This document shows positions 41,224 to 50,394 of a DNA stretch of 64,000 nucleotides, piece after piece. Within the stretch, counting starts at the first letter, position 1. The number at the start of each line of letters is the position of its first letter. The position numbers and the translations under genes were made by a program. Source of the stretch: Streptosporangium lutulentum (GTDB lineage: Bacteria; Actinomycetota; Actinomycetes; Streptosporangiales; Streptosporangiaceae). The DNA is taken from assembly GCF_030811455.1 (NCBI RefSeq), contig NZ_JAUSQU010000001.1, forward strand, positions 496,001 to 560,000, read 5' to 3'. The notes beneath the pieces are model-generated. The model was not told where the DNA came from, made no database searches, and saw nothing but the letters and a program-made list of their open reading frames with translations.

Positions 41224-42678
41224 TCAGATGCGTGCGACGCGGCAGGCGAGGTGGAGAGCCAGGCGAGTGTCGGGGTCGGCGAGGTCGACGCCGAGGAGCT
41301 GTCCGATCTTGACGATCCGCCGGGCGACGGTGTTGCGGTGGACGCCGAGGACGGCGGCGGCCTCGATCAGGGACGACTCGGCGTCGAGGTAGACGGTGAG
41401 GGTCCGGATCAGGTCGCCCGGCTCGGAGTCCAGGGTGGCGAGCAGCGATTTGGCGGCGGGGACGAACGTGTCGGTTCTGGTCCAGGCGAGCAGGAGCTGG
41501 GCCAGGCCGAGGCGATCGACGTGCAGGAAACGGCCGGTCTCGACCCGGGACCCGGCCAGGCGGGCGGCGTCGCGAGCCTCGGACAGGGTGCGGGCGATGC
41601 CGCCGGGACCGGGGTGAGGCCGGGCCATGCCCACGTGCAGGTCGAGGTCGGCCAGGCGGCGCTGGGCCTGCCGTACGTGCGCGGCCAGCCGGTTCACCGG
41701 CCCGGGTCCGGGCTCGGTGTCGTTGGTCACCCAGGCCATCCAGCCGTCGTCCTCCGCCACGACGACCGCCGCGACTCCCTCGGCGGCCAGCGCGGAGACC
41801 ACATCGGTGCTCAGCGCCACCACGTCCACGGCGCGGCTCACCCCGATGCGAACGCCCGTGTGCCAGCCGTCCAGTCGCCAGCCCGCCTCCGCCGCGCGGC
41901 GGCGCAGCGAGGGGCCGGGATCGTCGCCCGCCTGGAGCAGTTCGCCGAGCAGGCCGGATCTGCGCCGGGCGTCGCGCTCCACGTCCACCCGGCGCAGCGC
42001 CAGCGATCGCTGAACCGCGGCCGCCGCCACCGCGAGAACCTCCTCGTCGCCCGCCGTGCCGCCGGTGACGAGCCACAACTCCGGGGTCCGGCCGTCAGGG
42101 GCGAGGACCGGTACCGCGACGCCGCCGCCCGCCAGCCGCTGGCGCACCGGGACGTTCGTCCTGAACCGAGCCGGTACGAAGGGACCGAGCAGTACGGCCC
42201 CGTCCCTCGCCAGCACGGTGACCTCGGTTCCCAGCACCGCGCTCGTACGGTCGCGCATCTCCGCCAGGGCGGTCGCGCCGGCGTCGAGAACCCGATGCGC
42301 CGCGAGAACCCGCCGTGCCACGTCCACCTCGGGGGAGGCGACCAGCACGGCCAGTCTCATCGCCGTCTCCAGCGGATCCTCACGGCAGCCGAGCACGGGC
42401 ATCCCCAGCCGTTCGGCGAGCAGGACCGTACTGCGCAGCAGCGATTCGGTTCCCGGCACCAGCAGCCCGGCGGCCCCCGCCTCGGCCGCCCGGCTCAGCT
42501 CGGCGTCCAGTCGCCAGGCGGTGCGGTCGGGGTCCAGCAGAACGAGCAACTCTCCGGCGGCGAGGGAGACGCTCGCCGTCCTCGCCGCCACGCGCACGCC
42601 GGTGACCTGGAGTCCCGTCGCGGTCTCGCCCGCGAGCGAGACCAGCGGGGCTCGGACGAACAGGTCGGTGACGATCAC
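41224..42678 (-). CDS. Second PucR-like regulator
   Basis: A 484-residue PucR-type protein: an N-terminal PucR domain (MIVTDLFVRAPLVSLAGE...), a degenerate middle domain, and a C-terminal helix-turn-helix reading LIRTLTVYLDAESSLIEAAAVLGVHRNTVARRIVKIGQLLGVD. The start is the GTG at 42678, with GGAGG six bases before it and a four-base overlap with the stop of the DUF917 gene; the open frame upstream to 42729 is shadow. It is the last gene of the permease-hydantoinase-DUF917-DUF917 operon and probably controls it. It differs from the regulator at 39260 in lacking close sequence identity outside the two end domains. Confidence 0.88.
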   Translation of the reverse strand: MIVTDLFVRAPLVSLAGETATGLQVTGVRVAARTASVSLAAGELLVLLDPDRTAWRLDAELSRAAEAGAAGLLVPGTESLLRSTVLLAERLGMPVLGCREDPLETAMRLAVLVASPEVDVARRVLAAHRVLDAGATALAEMRDRTSAVLGTEVTVLARDGAVLLGPFVPARFRTNVPVRQRLAGGGVAVPVLAPDGRTPELWLVTGGTAGDEEVLAVAAAAVQRSLALRRVDVERDARRRSGLLGELLQAGDDPGPSLRRRAAEAGWRLDGWHTGVRIGVSRAVDVVALSTDVVSALAAEGVAAVVVAEDDGWMAWVTNDTEPGPGPVNRLAAHVRQAQRRLADLDLHVGMARPHPGPGGIARTLSEARDAARLAGSRVETGRFLHVDRLGLAQLLLAWTRTDTFVPAAKSLLATLDSEPGDLIRTLTVYLDAESSLIEAAAVLGVHRNTVARRIVKIGQLLGVDLADPDTRLALHLACRVARI

Positions 42679-43784
42679 CAGCCGCCTCCGTCCGGCTGAT
42701 CGGCTCCACGTGGTGGACCGTCCTTCCACGGCGGGCCGGTCTCGTGCGGCGGGCCGCCACCGGCGTCGCCGTCCCCCATCAGGCGCGGGGGGACGTCGAT
42801 GCCGAACGCCGCGGGGGAGACCTGGGACAGGCGGTCGGGCCGGCGCCAGAGAGCGGGGGCGGGCAGCTGGACGACCTCGACCCGGTGTCCGGGCCGTACC
42901 TCGTAACAGGCGATCGGCGCCCCGGTCCGGGACTCCAGCAGGCAGAGCACGTCAGGGGTGGTCGCCACCGGCACGCCGTCCCGGAACACGACCTGGTACT
43001 CGTTCTCCATCTCCACGCGCAGCACGGCGCCGTCGTGGTCCAGGATCGTCACGGTGCCCCGTCCGCTCGGCCGCCTGTTCACCTCGACGACCCGGCCGGT
43101 CCCGGCGAGCCTGCCGCCGAGGGCCGCCGCACGCGGTGCGTTCCCCGGCAGCGACAGCATGGTGCGCCCGAGGCCGAGCGCACGCGAGAGGCTGCCGACG
43201 ATCGCCTGCCCGGGGAGGTCCGCGGCGCGAATCGGCCAGTGCGCGAACGCGGCCCAGCCGCCGCTCGCCGCCAGCGCGCCGCGGATCATCCGGTCTCCGG
43301 CGTCGGGGTCGCACCGGTCCATGACCGTGGTCCGGCCCGCGGCGTCCACCATCGCGTACGGCCCGGCGGCCACGTTCGCCCGAGAGGTGGACATGTGGCC
43401 GATCCGGGGGAAGGCCCGTCCCATGAGGTCGGCGTCCACCACCGGCCGCCCGCAGCAGAACACGGCGATCCCGTTGCTGCCGCCCGCCTCCAGGGACATG
43501 ACCGCGTCCACCCGGACGCCGCTCCAGCGGGCCACCACCTCGATCGCCTCGCCGAGTTCGCCGCCGGACGGGAGCTTCTCGTCCAGCAGTCCGGTCGCCC
43601 CGACGAACCCGATCGGCACGACCACGGCATCGGGAGAGAGGTCGGCGACCGCGAGGAACGGCACCGGGGCCACGCGGAGCAGCCGTCGCAGCAGCGTCCC
43701 CATCGTGGCGCTGGGCCCGCCGCCGCCCGAGCCGAGCAGGACGCAGCCACGGTCGAGGGCGGCGACATCCTGCTCGGTGATCAC
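42675..43784 (-). CDS. DUF917 (S-methyl thiohydantoin desulfurase family) protein, copy 2
   Basis: A 369-residue DUF917 protein. The nucleotide-like glycine loop VLLGSGGGGPSATMG at the N-terminus, VDAVMSLEAGGSNGIAVFCCGRPVVDADLMGRAFP in the middle, and PVATTPDVLCLLESRTGAPI near the end are family hallmarks. The C-terminal 45 residues (from LMGDGDAGGG on) are a Gly/Pro-rich tail absent from its neighbour. The start GTG at 43784 is four bases after the upstream gene's stop, with AGAAGG abutting it. DUF917 proteins are usually encoded with hydantoinase/oxoprolinase subunits, as here, and probably process a hydantoin-like ring. Confidence 0.85.
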   Translation of the reverse strand: MITEQDVAALDRGCVLLGSGGGGPSATMGTLLRRLLRVAPVPFLAVADLSPDAVVVPIGFVGATGLLDEKLPSGGELGEAIEVVARWSGVRVDAVMSLEAGGSNGIAVFCCGRPVVDADLMGRAFPRIGHMSTSRANVAAGPYAMVDAAGRTTVMDRCDPDAGDRMIRGALAASGGWAAFAHWPIRAADLPGQAIVGSLSRALGLGRTMLSLPGNAPRAAALGGRLAGTGRVVEVNRRPSGRGTVTILDHDGAVLRVEMENEYQVVFRDGVPVATTPDVLCLLESRTGAPIACYEVRPGHRVEVVQLPAPALWRRPDRLSQVSPAAFGIDVPPRLMGDGDAGGGPPHETGPPWKDGPPRGADQPDGGGW

Positions 43785-43788
43785 CCTT

Positions 43789-44838
43789 CTAGATTGCCAC
43801 GGGGTCCAGGTCGTAGCCGAAGTACCTCGGTCCGACGAGTGCCAGGCCCTCCGGTGTGTGCCAGCGAGGGTCGCACGGGGCGACCAGCACCGTGACCCGC
43901 TGGCCGTACCGGGTGGCCTCGGTCGTCACCGGAAATCCCGTCTGCTGGTCGAGCACGCAGATCAGGTCGGGCGTGGTCGCCACGGGGACTCCGTCGAGTT
44001 CGGCCAGCAGGTGCTCGTTCTGGAACGACAGGCGCAGCTCGGCCGAGCCGTCGGTGAGCTTCGCCGTACCCCGGGCGAATCCCCCGACGGTGCGGCGCTC
44101 GACGTCCAGGATCTTGCCGGTGAACAGCACCCGCCCTCCCAGCCGCCCGGCGACCGCCTCGGCCGTGTCACCGGTGGCCCGGTGGCGCTCGACCAGCGCG
44201 CCGAGCTCGGCGCAGAGCGACAGCGTGCCGGGCACCATGAACTCGCGGGCCTGCTTGCCGGTCATGGCGTAGAGGGCGGTCGTGGAGGAGCCGCCCATCT
44301 CCACGGTGGCCGCTCGGGCGAGCCGTTCGGTCCAGTGGTTGTCGACGGTGTGGATGACCGCCCGGTTGCCCTTGTCGTCGGACATCGCCATCGGGGAGGC
44401 CTTGACCCCGTAGAGGCCGGGGACGAACATCTGCAACTCGGGGAACGCCCGGCCCATGCCGTCGGCGTCGATGAGGGGCAGGCCGGTCCTGGCCGCCGCG
44501 GCGACGGGGATCAGCGAGTTCACGCCGCCCGCCTCCGCGCAGGCCAGGTGGGTCGGGCGACGGCCGAGGTAGCCGCACAGGGCCTCCACCGCGTTGGAGA
44601 GCTCGTCGGCGGCGGGCAGTTTCTCCACCATCACCGTGGGCGCGCCCATGGACGCGACCGGCAGGACCACCGCGTCGTCGGGCAGCTCCGCCAGCGGTGT
44701 CAGCTTCACCGGGCCGGTCTCCCGCAGGGCGGCGCGGGCCATGAGGCGGCCGATGTAGGGGTCGCCGCCCCCGCCCGTGCCGAGGATGGCCGCTCCCGTG
44801 GCGATGTCGACGAGGTCGTCGAGGCCGATCTCACGCAT
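43789..44838 (-). CDS. DUF917 (S-methyl thiohydantoin desulfurase family) protein, copy 1
   Basis: A 349-residue DUF917 protein with the glycine loop AAILGTGGGGDPYIGRL, THLACAEAGGVNSLIPVAAAARTGLPLIDADGMGRAFPELQM, and VATTPDLICVLDQQTGFPV. Its first eight bases overlap the end of the hydantoinase gene, so translation is coupled. It is a clear but diverged paralogue of the next gene; the two could form a heteromer. The gene pair with a hydantoinase/oxoprolinase and an NCS1 permease is a recurring arrangement for uptake and opening of hydantoin-like compounds. The actual substrate is unknown. Confidence 0.87.
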   Translation of the reverse strand: MREIGLDDLVDIATGAAILGTGGGGDPYIGRLMARAALRETGPVKLTPLAELPDDAVVLPVASMGAPTVMVEKLPAADELSNAVEALCGYLGRRPTHLACAEAGGVNSLIPVAAAARTGLPLIDADGMGRAFPELQMFVPGLYGVKASPMAMSDDKGNRAVIHTVDNHWTERLARAATVEMGGSSTTALYAMTGKQAREFMVPGTLSLCAELGALVERHRATGDTAEAVAGRLGGRVLFTGKILDVERRTVGGFARGTAKLTDGSAELRLSFQNEHLLAELDGVPVATTPDLICVLDQQTGFPVTTEATRYGQRVTVLVAPCDPRWHTPEGLALVGPRYFGYDLDPVAI

Positions 44839-46456
44839 GTCCCGCTCCCTTCGTCGAAAGTTCCTTGATCGCGAGGTCGCCCACGGCCTTCACCCGGATG
44901 CGCGTGGCGTCCCCGGGGAGGTAGGGCACGGGGATCTCGTCGAACTCCACGATCCGGACGCTGCCCGGCTGCGCGCCTCCCGCGATCGCCCGATCCACGG
45001 CCTCCTGGCGGGCCTCGTCGAGTACGGTCTCCCGGCGGTCGGGGGCGACCGTGTAGATCCGGTCCACCTCGCCGCCGATCTGCGCGATGGCCGCGCCGAT
45101 GGCGTTGGCCACCGAGTGGTTGCCCGGCCGGTGCAGGGTGCCGCAGCCGGGCAGTTCGTCGGGCAGGAGGATCGATCCGCCGCCCACCGCCACCACGGGA
45201 AGCGGCTCCGGGCTGGTCCGCATCCGTTCCACGGCCTCGGCGACCTCGTCGGCGATCCGATCGAGGACCGCCTGGACCATGCCCCGGTCCAGGTGGGCGA
45301 CCAGCGAGGGGTCGCCGATCTCCGCCCGGCCCGCGGCCACCGCTATGTCGGTGGCGGTGAGGGTCGAGCCGCCGAACACCAGCGCCTGCTCGGGCAGGCG
45401 GTAGCCGACCGAGTCGGGACCCACTCTGTGGTCCGGGTGGATCCGGCTGCCGCCGCCGATGCCGATCGACAGCACGTCGGGCATGCGGAAGTTGGTGCGG
45501 ATCCCCGCGACCGTGACCTCGGTCGTCGCCTCGCGGGGAAAGCCGCCGCTGAGGATTCCGATGTCGCTGGTCGTGCCGCCGATGTCGACGACCGCACAGG
45601 TGCCGATGCCGGACAGCGCCGCGGCGCCGCGCATGGAGTTGGTCGGTCCCGAGGCGAAGGTGGCGACCGGGTAGCGCCTGGCGAACTCCAGGCCCATCAG
45701 CGTGCCGTCGTTCTGGCTGAGGTAGAGGGGCGCGGTGATGCCGAGCCCCGCCATCGCCCCGGACAGGCCGTCCACGATGCCGGTCGCGAGCTCCCTGAGC
45801 GCCGCGTTCACGATCGTGGCGTTCTCCCGCTCCAGCAGGCCTATCCGGCCGATCTCGTGGGAGAGCGAGATCGGCACGCCCGGCAGTTCGGCGGCGAGGA
45901 TCTCCGCGGCCCGCTCCTCGAACTCGATGTTCACCGGGGAGAAGACCGAGGAGACCGCCACCGAACGGATGCCCCGGGCGCGGATGTCGTCGGCGGTACG
46001 GCGCAGCTCGTCGGGGTCCGGCTCGGAGATGAGCCGCCCGTCGAACTCGTGCCCCCCGTGGCACAGGTAGCCGCGGCCGGAGACGGCCTCGACCAGCGCG
46101 TCCGGCCAGTCCACGAACGGAGGCAGGGCCGAGGTGGCGGGCAGGCCCAGCCGTACGGCCGCGGTGGGAGCGAGCCGGTCGGCCTCCACCAGCGCGTTGA
46201 TGAAGTGCGTGGTGCCGATCATCACGGCGTTCACGTCGCCCAGCGTCGCGCCTTCGCCGTCCGCGCCGTTCGCCGCCCGGGCGGAACCGGTCGCGGGCGG
46301 CCTCTGGAGGAGTTGGTCCCGCAGTCCTTCGAGGGCCGCGACGATGCCGCCGGTGACATCCCGGGTGGTGCCCCGCTTCACCGCGGCGACCACCCGGTCG
46401 CCGTCCATCAGGACCGCGTCGGTGTTGGTGCCGCCCACGTCGATGCCGATTCTCAT
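44831..46456 (-). CDS. Hydantoinase/oxoprolinase family protein (HyuA-like)
   Basis: A 541-residue protein of the ATP-dependent hydantoinase/5-oxoprolinase A-subunit family. It has the actin-like phosphate loop IGIDVGGTNTDAVLMDG at the N-terminus, MIGTTHFINALVEADRL, the second phosphate loop CAVVDIGGTTSDIGIL, and the late VAVGGGSILLPDEL. The ATG at 46456 overlaps the permease stop by four bases; the open frame beyond is shadow. No HyuB-type B subunit is adjacent, which is typical of the stand-alone subgroup encoded with DUF917 proteins. It should use ATP to open a lactam or hydantoin ring. Confidence 0.9.
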   Translation of the reverse strand: MRIGIDVGGTNTDAVLMDGDRVVAAVKRGTTRDVTGGIVAALEGLRDQLLQRPPATGSARAANGADGEGATLGDVNAVMIGTTHFINALVEADRLAPTAAVRLGLPATSALPPFVDWPDALVEAVSGRGYLCHGGHEFDGRLISEPDPDELRRTADDIRARGIRSVAVSSVFSPVNIEFEERAAEILAAELPGVPISLSHEIGRIGLLERENATIVNAALRELATGIVDGLSGAMAGLGITAPLYLSQNDGTLMGLEFARRYPVATFASGPTNSMRGAAALSGIGTCAVVDIGGTTSDIGILSGGFPREATTEVTVAGIRTNFRMPDVLSIGIGGGSRIHPDHRVGPDSVGYRLPEQALVFGGSTLTATDIAVAAGRAEIGDPSLVAHLDRGMVQAVLDRIADEVAEAVERMRTSPEPLPVVAVGGGSILLPDELPGCGTLHRPGNHSVANAIGAAIAQIGGEVDRIYTVAPDRRETVLDEARQEAVDRAIAGGAQPGSVRIVEFDEIPVPYLPGDATRIRVKAVGDLAIKELSTKGAGHA

Positions 46457-47781
46457 ACCCGGACTCCCTCGGAGATCTCGATGTCGGCCGGTCCGGCTCC
46501 CATTTCCCTCACCAGGCCGAGCTTCCCGCAGACGACGTAGAGCACAAAGGCCGCGACCAGTGAGTTGACGCTGCCCAGCCCGGCGGTGACGTACTGGCCG
46601 ACGAGCGAGGCGGCCAGCCAGATCACCAGCGTCGCGGGGACCCACATCGGAGAGCTCGACGGAGCGGCGCCCTCCGCGCGGCCCTCGGCCAGCCGGCCGC
46701 GCCAGCGGCGCACCACGAAGTACTCCGCGATCATGATTCCGGCGATCGGCGGGAACACCACCCCGAGGATCAGCAGGAAGTTCGAGAACTGGTCGAGGAT
46801 CCCGGCCGCGCCCAGCAGCGTGCCCGCCACGCCGACGATCGCGGTGACCACGGCCCGGTTGGGGCGGCGGTCGGTGACGACGACGACGAAGTTCACGATG
46901 CCCAGACCGGAGGAGTACAGGTTCCAGTCATTGATCTTCAGTGTTCCCGCGACGATCACCAGCGTGCCGACCAGACCGACCGAGGAGGTGACGATCGCGA
47001 TCACGTCGGAGCTGCCGACCGCGTGGGCGAGGAGCACCCCCGAGAGTCCGATGACGTACTCGCCCAGGGTGATGCCGACCAGTGTCTGCTTGACGACGTC
47101 CGCGGCGTTCCGGTTGAACCGCGTCATGTCGGGGGTGATCACCGCGCCGACCATGAGGCTTCCCGCGACCAGGGCCACCCCTTCGAGCAGGGTCATGGAC
47201 GGACCCGGTGGTGGAGAGGAGACGAGCGTGCCGAGCGAGTGACCGCTCAGCTCGGAGATGATCGACCAGGCGACCAGCGCGAGAAAGAGCGGGACGGTCA
47301 GGTAGGCCGTCCAGGCCATCGAGTGGAAGCCCAGCATGACGATGGCCGTGACGGCGAGGCCGAAGGCGATCGCCCACACCCACTCCGGCGGCCCGCCGAT
47401 CAGCTCCGACAGGCCGCGGGCCGAGACGCCCGACTGGACGCCGAACCAGCCGATCAGGCTGATCCCGATGGCCAGGCCGATCACCGCGGAGCCGCCGCGG
47501 CCGAATCCGGTCCAGCGGGCGAGCATCGAGGTGGACAGGCCCTCGCGCATGCCGATGACGCCCACGAAGATCATCCCAAACTCCAGGATCACCGCGCCGA
47601 TGGTCAACGCCCAGAACGCGCCCCAGAAATCCATCCCGAAGCCGAGTGTCGCGCCGAGCAGGAACTGGGTGAGAGCCGAGACCTGGCCGAACCGCTGCAC
47701 GGCGATCGACCACCAGGGGTAGCGCGCCGTTGTGGGCACTCGTGCCAGCGAGTAGTCGTCCATGCCGACGGTGTCAGCCAT
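46453..47781 (-). CDS. NCS1-family permease for a nucleobase or hydantoin
   Basis: A 442-residue permease of the cytosine/purine/hydantoin (NCS1) family with about twelve membrane helices. Landmarks are ARYPWWSIAVQRFGQVSALTQFLLGATLGFG at the start, GRGGSAVIGLAIGISLIGWFGVQSG, TPDMTRFNRNAADVVKQTLVG, and INDWNLYSSGLGIVNF. It is first in the operon and is coupled to the hydantoinase gene by a four-base overlap, so its substrate is probably what the hydantoinase and DUF917 proteins process. CodB-like proteins carry cytosine, others hydantoins; sequence alone does not decide. Confidence 0.9.
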   Translation of the reverse strand: MADTVGMDDYSLARVPTTARYPWWSIAVQRFGQVSALTQFLLGATLGFGMDFWGAFWALTIGAVILEFGMIFVGVIGMREGLSTSMLARWTGFGRGGSAVIGLAIGISLIGWFGVQSGVSARGLSELIGGPPEWVWAIAFGLAVTAIVMLGFHSMAWTAYLTVPLFLALVAWSIISELSGHSLGTLVSSPPPGPSMTLLEGVALVAGSLMVGAVITPDMTRFNRNAADVVKQTLVGITLGEYVIGLSGVLLAHAVGSSDVIAIVTSSVGLVGTLVIVAGTLKINDWNLYSSGLGIVNFVVVVTDRRPNRAVVTAIVGVAGTLLGAAGILDQFSNFLLILGVVFPPIAGIMIAEYFVVRRWRGRLAEGRAEGAAPSSSPMWVPATLVIWLAASLVGQYVTAGLGSVNSLVAAFVLYVVCGKLGLVREMGAGPADIEISEGVRV

Positions 47782-48127
47782 GAGGACCTCCAGTAGTGAG
47801 TTGAAAGTACGGTAAGCAGCTGTTCCGCTCCGGCATAGGTGCGTTGAGCACTGCCCGCATGGCTGAACAGGGCGATCCGCACCATCGCCTCACGAAGGGT
47901 GGAACGAGCCGGGACCGGCAGGTTTTCGTGATTTCCGTGCGTTTCGCCGGGCGTTTTCACCGGCGGTGCGCGACGCTTTCACTGGTCGGCGCCTCAGATT
48001 TGGCAGATCATGACGATGTAAGGGTGTGATCGCGGGCCTACCGTGCCCGCAACGACAGCATGGGGATTCGCCGGAGGGATGCCTGCGGGGCGGCCACCGA
48101 CCGACGGCCCGGTGAAAGGTGGGCTTG
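47782..48127. other. Divergent promoter region of the two permease operons
   Basis: This 346-bp gap separates the divergent NCS1 and NCS2 permease operons. I find no convincing gene. It should contain two promoters and binding sites for one or both PucR regulators, but I see no strong dyad. AAAGGTGG at 48115-48122 is the ribosome site of the NCS2 gene. Confidence 0.5.
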
Positions 48128-49528
48128 ATGGTTGCAGGTTGGACAAAACACGGCGACGGCAAAACCCTGGCACCGGGAGAGGTCGTCAAACCGGACGAGC
48201 GGCTGTCCTGGCCGCGCATGGTCGGGTTCGGCGCGCAGCACGTCATCGCGATGTTCGGCGCGACGTTCGTCTTCCCCCTGGTCATGGGGCTGAACGCGAA
48301 CGTCGCCATCATGTTCTCCGGCGTCGCGACGATCATGTTCCTGCTCATCGTGAACGGGAAGATCCCCAGCTACCTCGGGACCAGCGCCTCGTTCGTGGGC
48401 GGTGTGTTCGCCATCCGGGCGGCCTTCGGCGGTGACACCTCCGGGGCCGACGCGATCGTCACCGGGTCGATCCTCGTCGTGGGCCTGGTGCTCGCGCTCG
48501 TCGGCGTGGCGATCCACTACCTCGGCGTGCAGATCATCCACCGGATCTTCCCGCCGGTCGTCACCGGCGCGGTCGTCATGCTGATCGGGTTCGGCCTGGC
48601 GTACGTGGTCGCGGACATCTACTGGCCGCAGGACCAGTGGATCGCCCTGATCACGATGTGCGTCACCTTCCTGATCATCGTGCTCTTCAAGGGGTTCGTC
48701 GGGCGGATCGGCATCCTGCTCGGGTTGGTCATCGGTTTCCTCCTCTCCTGGGGAGCCGACAGGATCTTCGGCGACATCACCGCCTACAACGCCGGCACCG
48801 GCGCGATCGACACGCACCCGCGGGTGAGCTTCGACGCGGTGGCCCAGGCCGACTGGATCGGCCTGCCGAGCATGCACTTCCCCGACTTCAGGTTCTCCGC
48901 CGTGGTCCTCGTGCTCCCGGCCGTGATCGCGCTGGTCGCCGAGAACGTGGGGCACGTCAAGGCGGTCGGCGAGATGACCGGCACCGACGTGGACCCCTAC
49001 CTCGGCCGGGCGATCATCGGCGACGGGGCCGCCACCGCGGTCGCCAGCGCCTTCGGAGGCTCTCCGACCACCACCTACGCCGAGAACATCGGGGTCATGG
49101 CCGCGACGAGGGTCTACTCGACGGCCGCGTACTACATCGCGGCGGTCATCGCGATCCTGTTCGGCCTCTGCCCCAAGTTCGGCGCGCTGGTCGCGGCGAC
49201 GCCGGGCGGCGTGCTCGGCGGCATCACCGTCATCCTCTATGGCATGATCGGCTTGCTCGGCGCGAAGATCTGGATCGAGAACCGGGTGGACTTCTCCGAC
49301 CCCGTCAACATGGTTCCGATCGGAGCGGGCATCATTCTCGCCATCGGCCCGGTCAAGCAGATGATCGGCTCGGACTTCACGCTGGAGGGCATCGCCCTCG
49401 GCACCATCGTGGTGCTCGTGGGCTATCACGTGCTCCGGGCGATCTCCGGCCGCACCGGTGCCGGCCGCGGCGGCGACCCGGCCCCCGAGCCCGAGGCGAC
49501 CGGGCTGAGACGAGAGGCCGCCGGGTGA
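48128..49528 (+). CDS. NCS2-family uracil/xanthine permease
   Basis: A 466-residue permease of the solute carrier 23/NCS2 family with about fourteen segments. Landmarks are VGFGAQHVIAMFGATFVFPLVMGLN, SYLGTSASFVGG, the proton/substrate segment VLPAVIALVAENVGHVKAVGEMTG and GSPTTTYAENIGVMAATRVYS, which resemble UraA. AAAGGTGG lies before the ATG at 48128; a GTG at 48119 would put that site inside. Its stop overlaps the FAD-subunit start (GTGA), so it is coupled to the molybdenum hydroxylase genes. It should import the purine or pyrimidine base that the hydroxylase oxidises. Confidence 0.93.
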   Translation: MVAGWTKHGDGKTLAPGEVVKPDERLSWPRMVGFGAQHVIAMFGATFVFPLVMGLNANVAIMFSGVATIMFLLIVNGKIPSYLGTSASFVGGVFAIRAAFGGDTSGADAIVTGSILVVGLVLALVGVAIHYLGVQIIHRIFPPVVTGAVVMLIGFGLAYVVADIYWPQDQWIALITMCVTFLIIVLFKGFVGRIGILLGLVIGFLLSWGADRIFGDITAYNAGTGAIDTHPRVSFDAVAQADWIGLPSMHFPDFRFSAVVLVLPAVIALVAENVGHVKAVGEMTGTDVDPYLGRAIIGDGAATAVASAFGGSPTTTYAENIGVMAATRVYSTAAYYIAAVIAILFGLCPKFGALVAATPGGVLGGITVILYGMIGLLGAKIWIENRVDFSDPVNMVPIGAGIILAIGPVKQMIGSDFTLEGIALGTIVVLVGYHVLRAISGRTGAGRGGDPAPEPEATGLRREAAG

Positions 49529-50394
49529 AGCCACCTCCGTTCGACTATCACGCCCCCCGATCCCTCGGCGAGGCGCTCGACACGCTCGCCGAGGCCGGGG
49601 AGCACGGCAAGGTGCTCGCGGGCGGCCAGAGCCTGATCCCGATGCTGAACATGAGGCTGGCCGCTCCGGCGCACCTCGTCGACATCAACCGGCTGGCCGA
49701 GCTGGCCACCCTCGACGTGGAACCGGGGGGTGTCCGGGTCGGCGCGCTGGCCAGGCACGCCCAGGTGGAGCGGTCCGAGCAGGTCGCCGCCGCCCAGCCG
49801 CTGCTCCGCGAGGCGCTCCGGCTGGTCGCCCACCCGGTGATCCGCAACCGGGGCACCGTGGTCGGCAGCCTGGCGCACGCGGACCCGGCCGCCGAGCTGC
49901 CCGCCGTCCTGGCCCTTCTCGGGGGTTCGGTACGGCTGGCACGGTCCGGCGCCGTCCGGGACGTCCCGGCCGCCGACTTCTTCGTGGGCCTCCTGGAGTC
50001 GGCGGTCGAACCGGGCGAGCTGGCCGTCTCCGCGTTCTTCCCCGCGCTGCCCCCGCGATCGGGCACCGCGTTCCGCGAGGTCGCCAGGAGGCACGGCGAC
50101 TACGCCCTGGCCGGGATCGCGGCGCTGGTCCGCCTGGACGACGACCTGCGGATCACCTCGGCCACGGTGGCGTGCGTGAGCGTCGGCCCCGTCCCGGTCG
50201 TCGTCGACGTCACCGGGGCGTGCGGACACCGGCCTCCGGCGACGGCCGACTGGGCCTCGGCGGCGCGGGCCGTACAGGATCGCATCGAGCCGGAGGCCGA
50301 CATCCACGCGACCGCCGCCTACCGGCGGCACCTCGCCGGGGTGCTGACCGAGCAGGCACTTCGCGACGCGGCCAGGGAGGCCACCGGTGCATGA
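49525..50394 (+). CDS. FAD-binding subunit of a xanthine dehydrogenase/CO dehydrogenase-type hydroxylase
   Basis: A 289-residue medium subunit. The FAD motifs are VLAGGQSLIPMLNMRLAAPAHLVDI and the second loop HPVIRNRGTVVGSLAHADPAAELPAVL; the C-terminal CO-dehydrogenase flavoprotein domain follows, with GDYALAGIAALV. It passes electrons from the Fe-S subunit to the acceptor. Start GTG at 49525 overlaps the permease stop by four bases. Gene order M-S-L (FAD, Fe-S, Mo) is that of cox-type clusters. Confidence 0.94.
   Translation: MKPPPFDYHAPRSLGEALDTLAEAGEHGKVLAGGQSLIPMLNMRLAAPAHLVDINRLAELATLDVEPGGVRVGALARHAQVERSEQVAAAQPLLREALRLVAHPVIRNRGTVVGSLAHADPAAELPAVLALLGGSVRLARSGAVRDVPAADFFVGLLESAVEPGELAVSAFFPALPPRSGTAFREVARRHGDYALAGIAALVRLDDDLRITSATVACVSVGPVPVVVDVTGACGHRPPATADWASAARAVQDRIEPEADIHATAAYRRHLAGVLTEQALRDAAREATGA

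Noticed and set aside
47844-48029. 61-residue frame in the gap between permease operons
   Set aside because: Poor composition, no ribosome site; the region is better read as divergent promoters.
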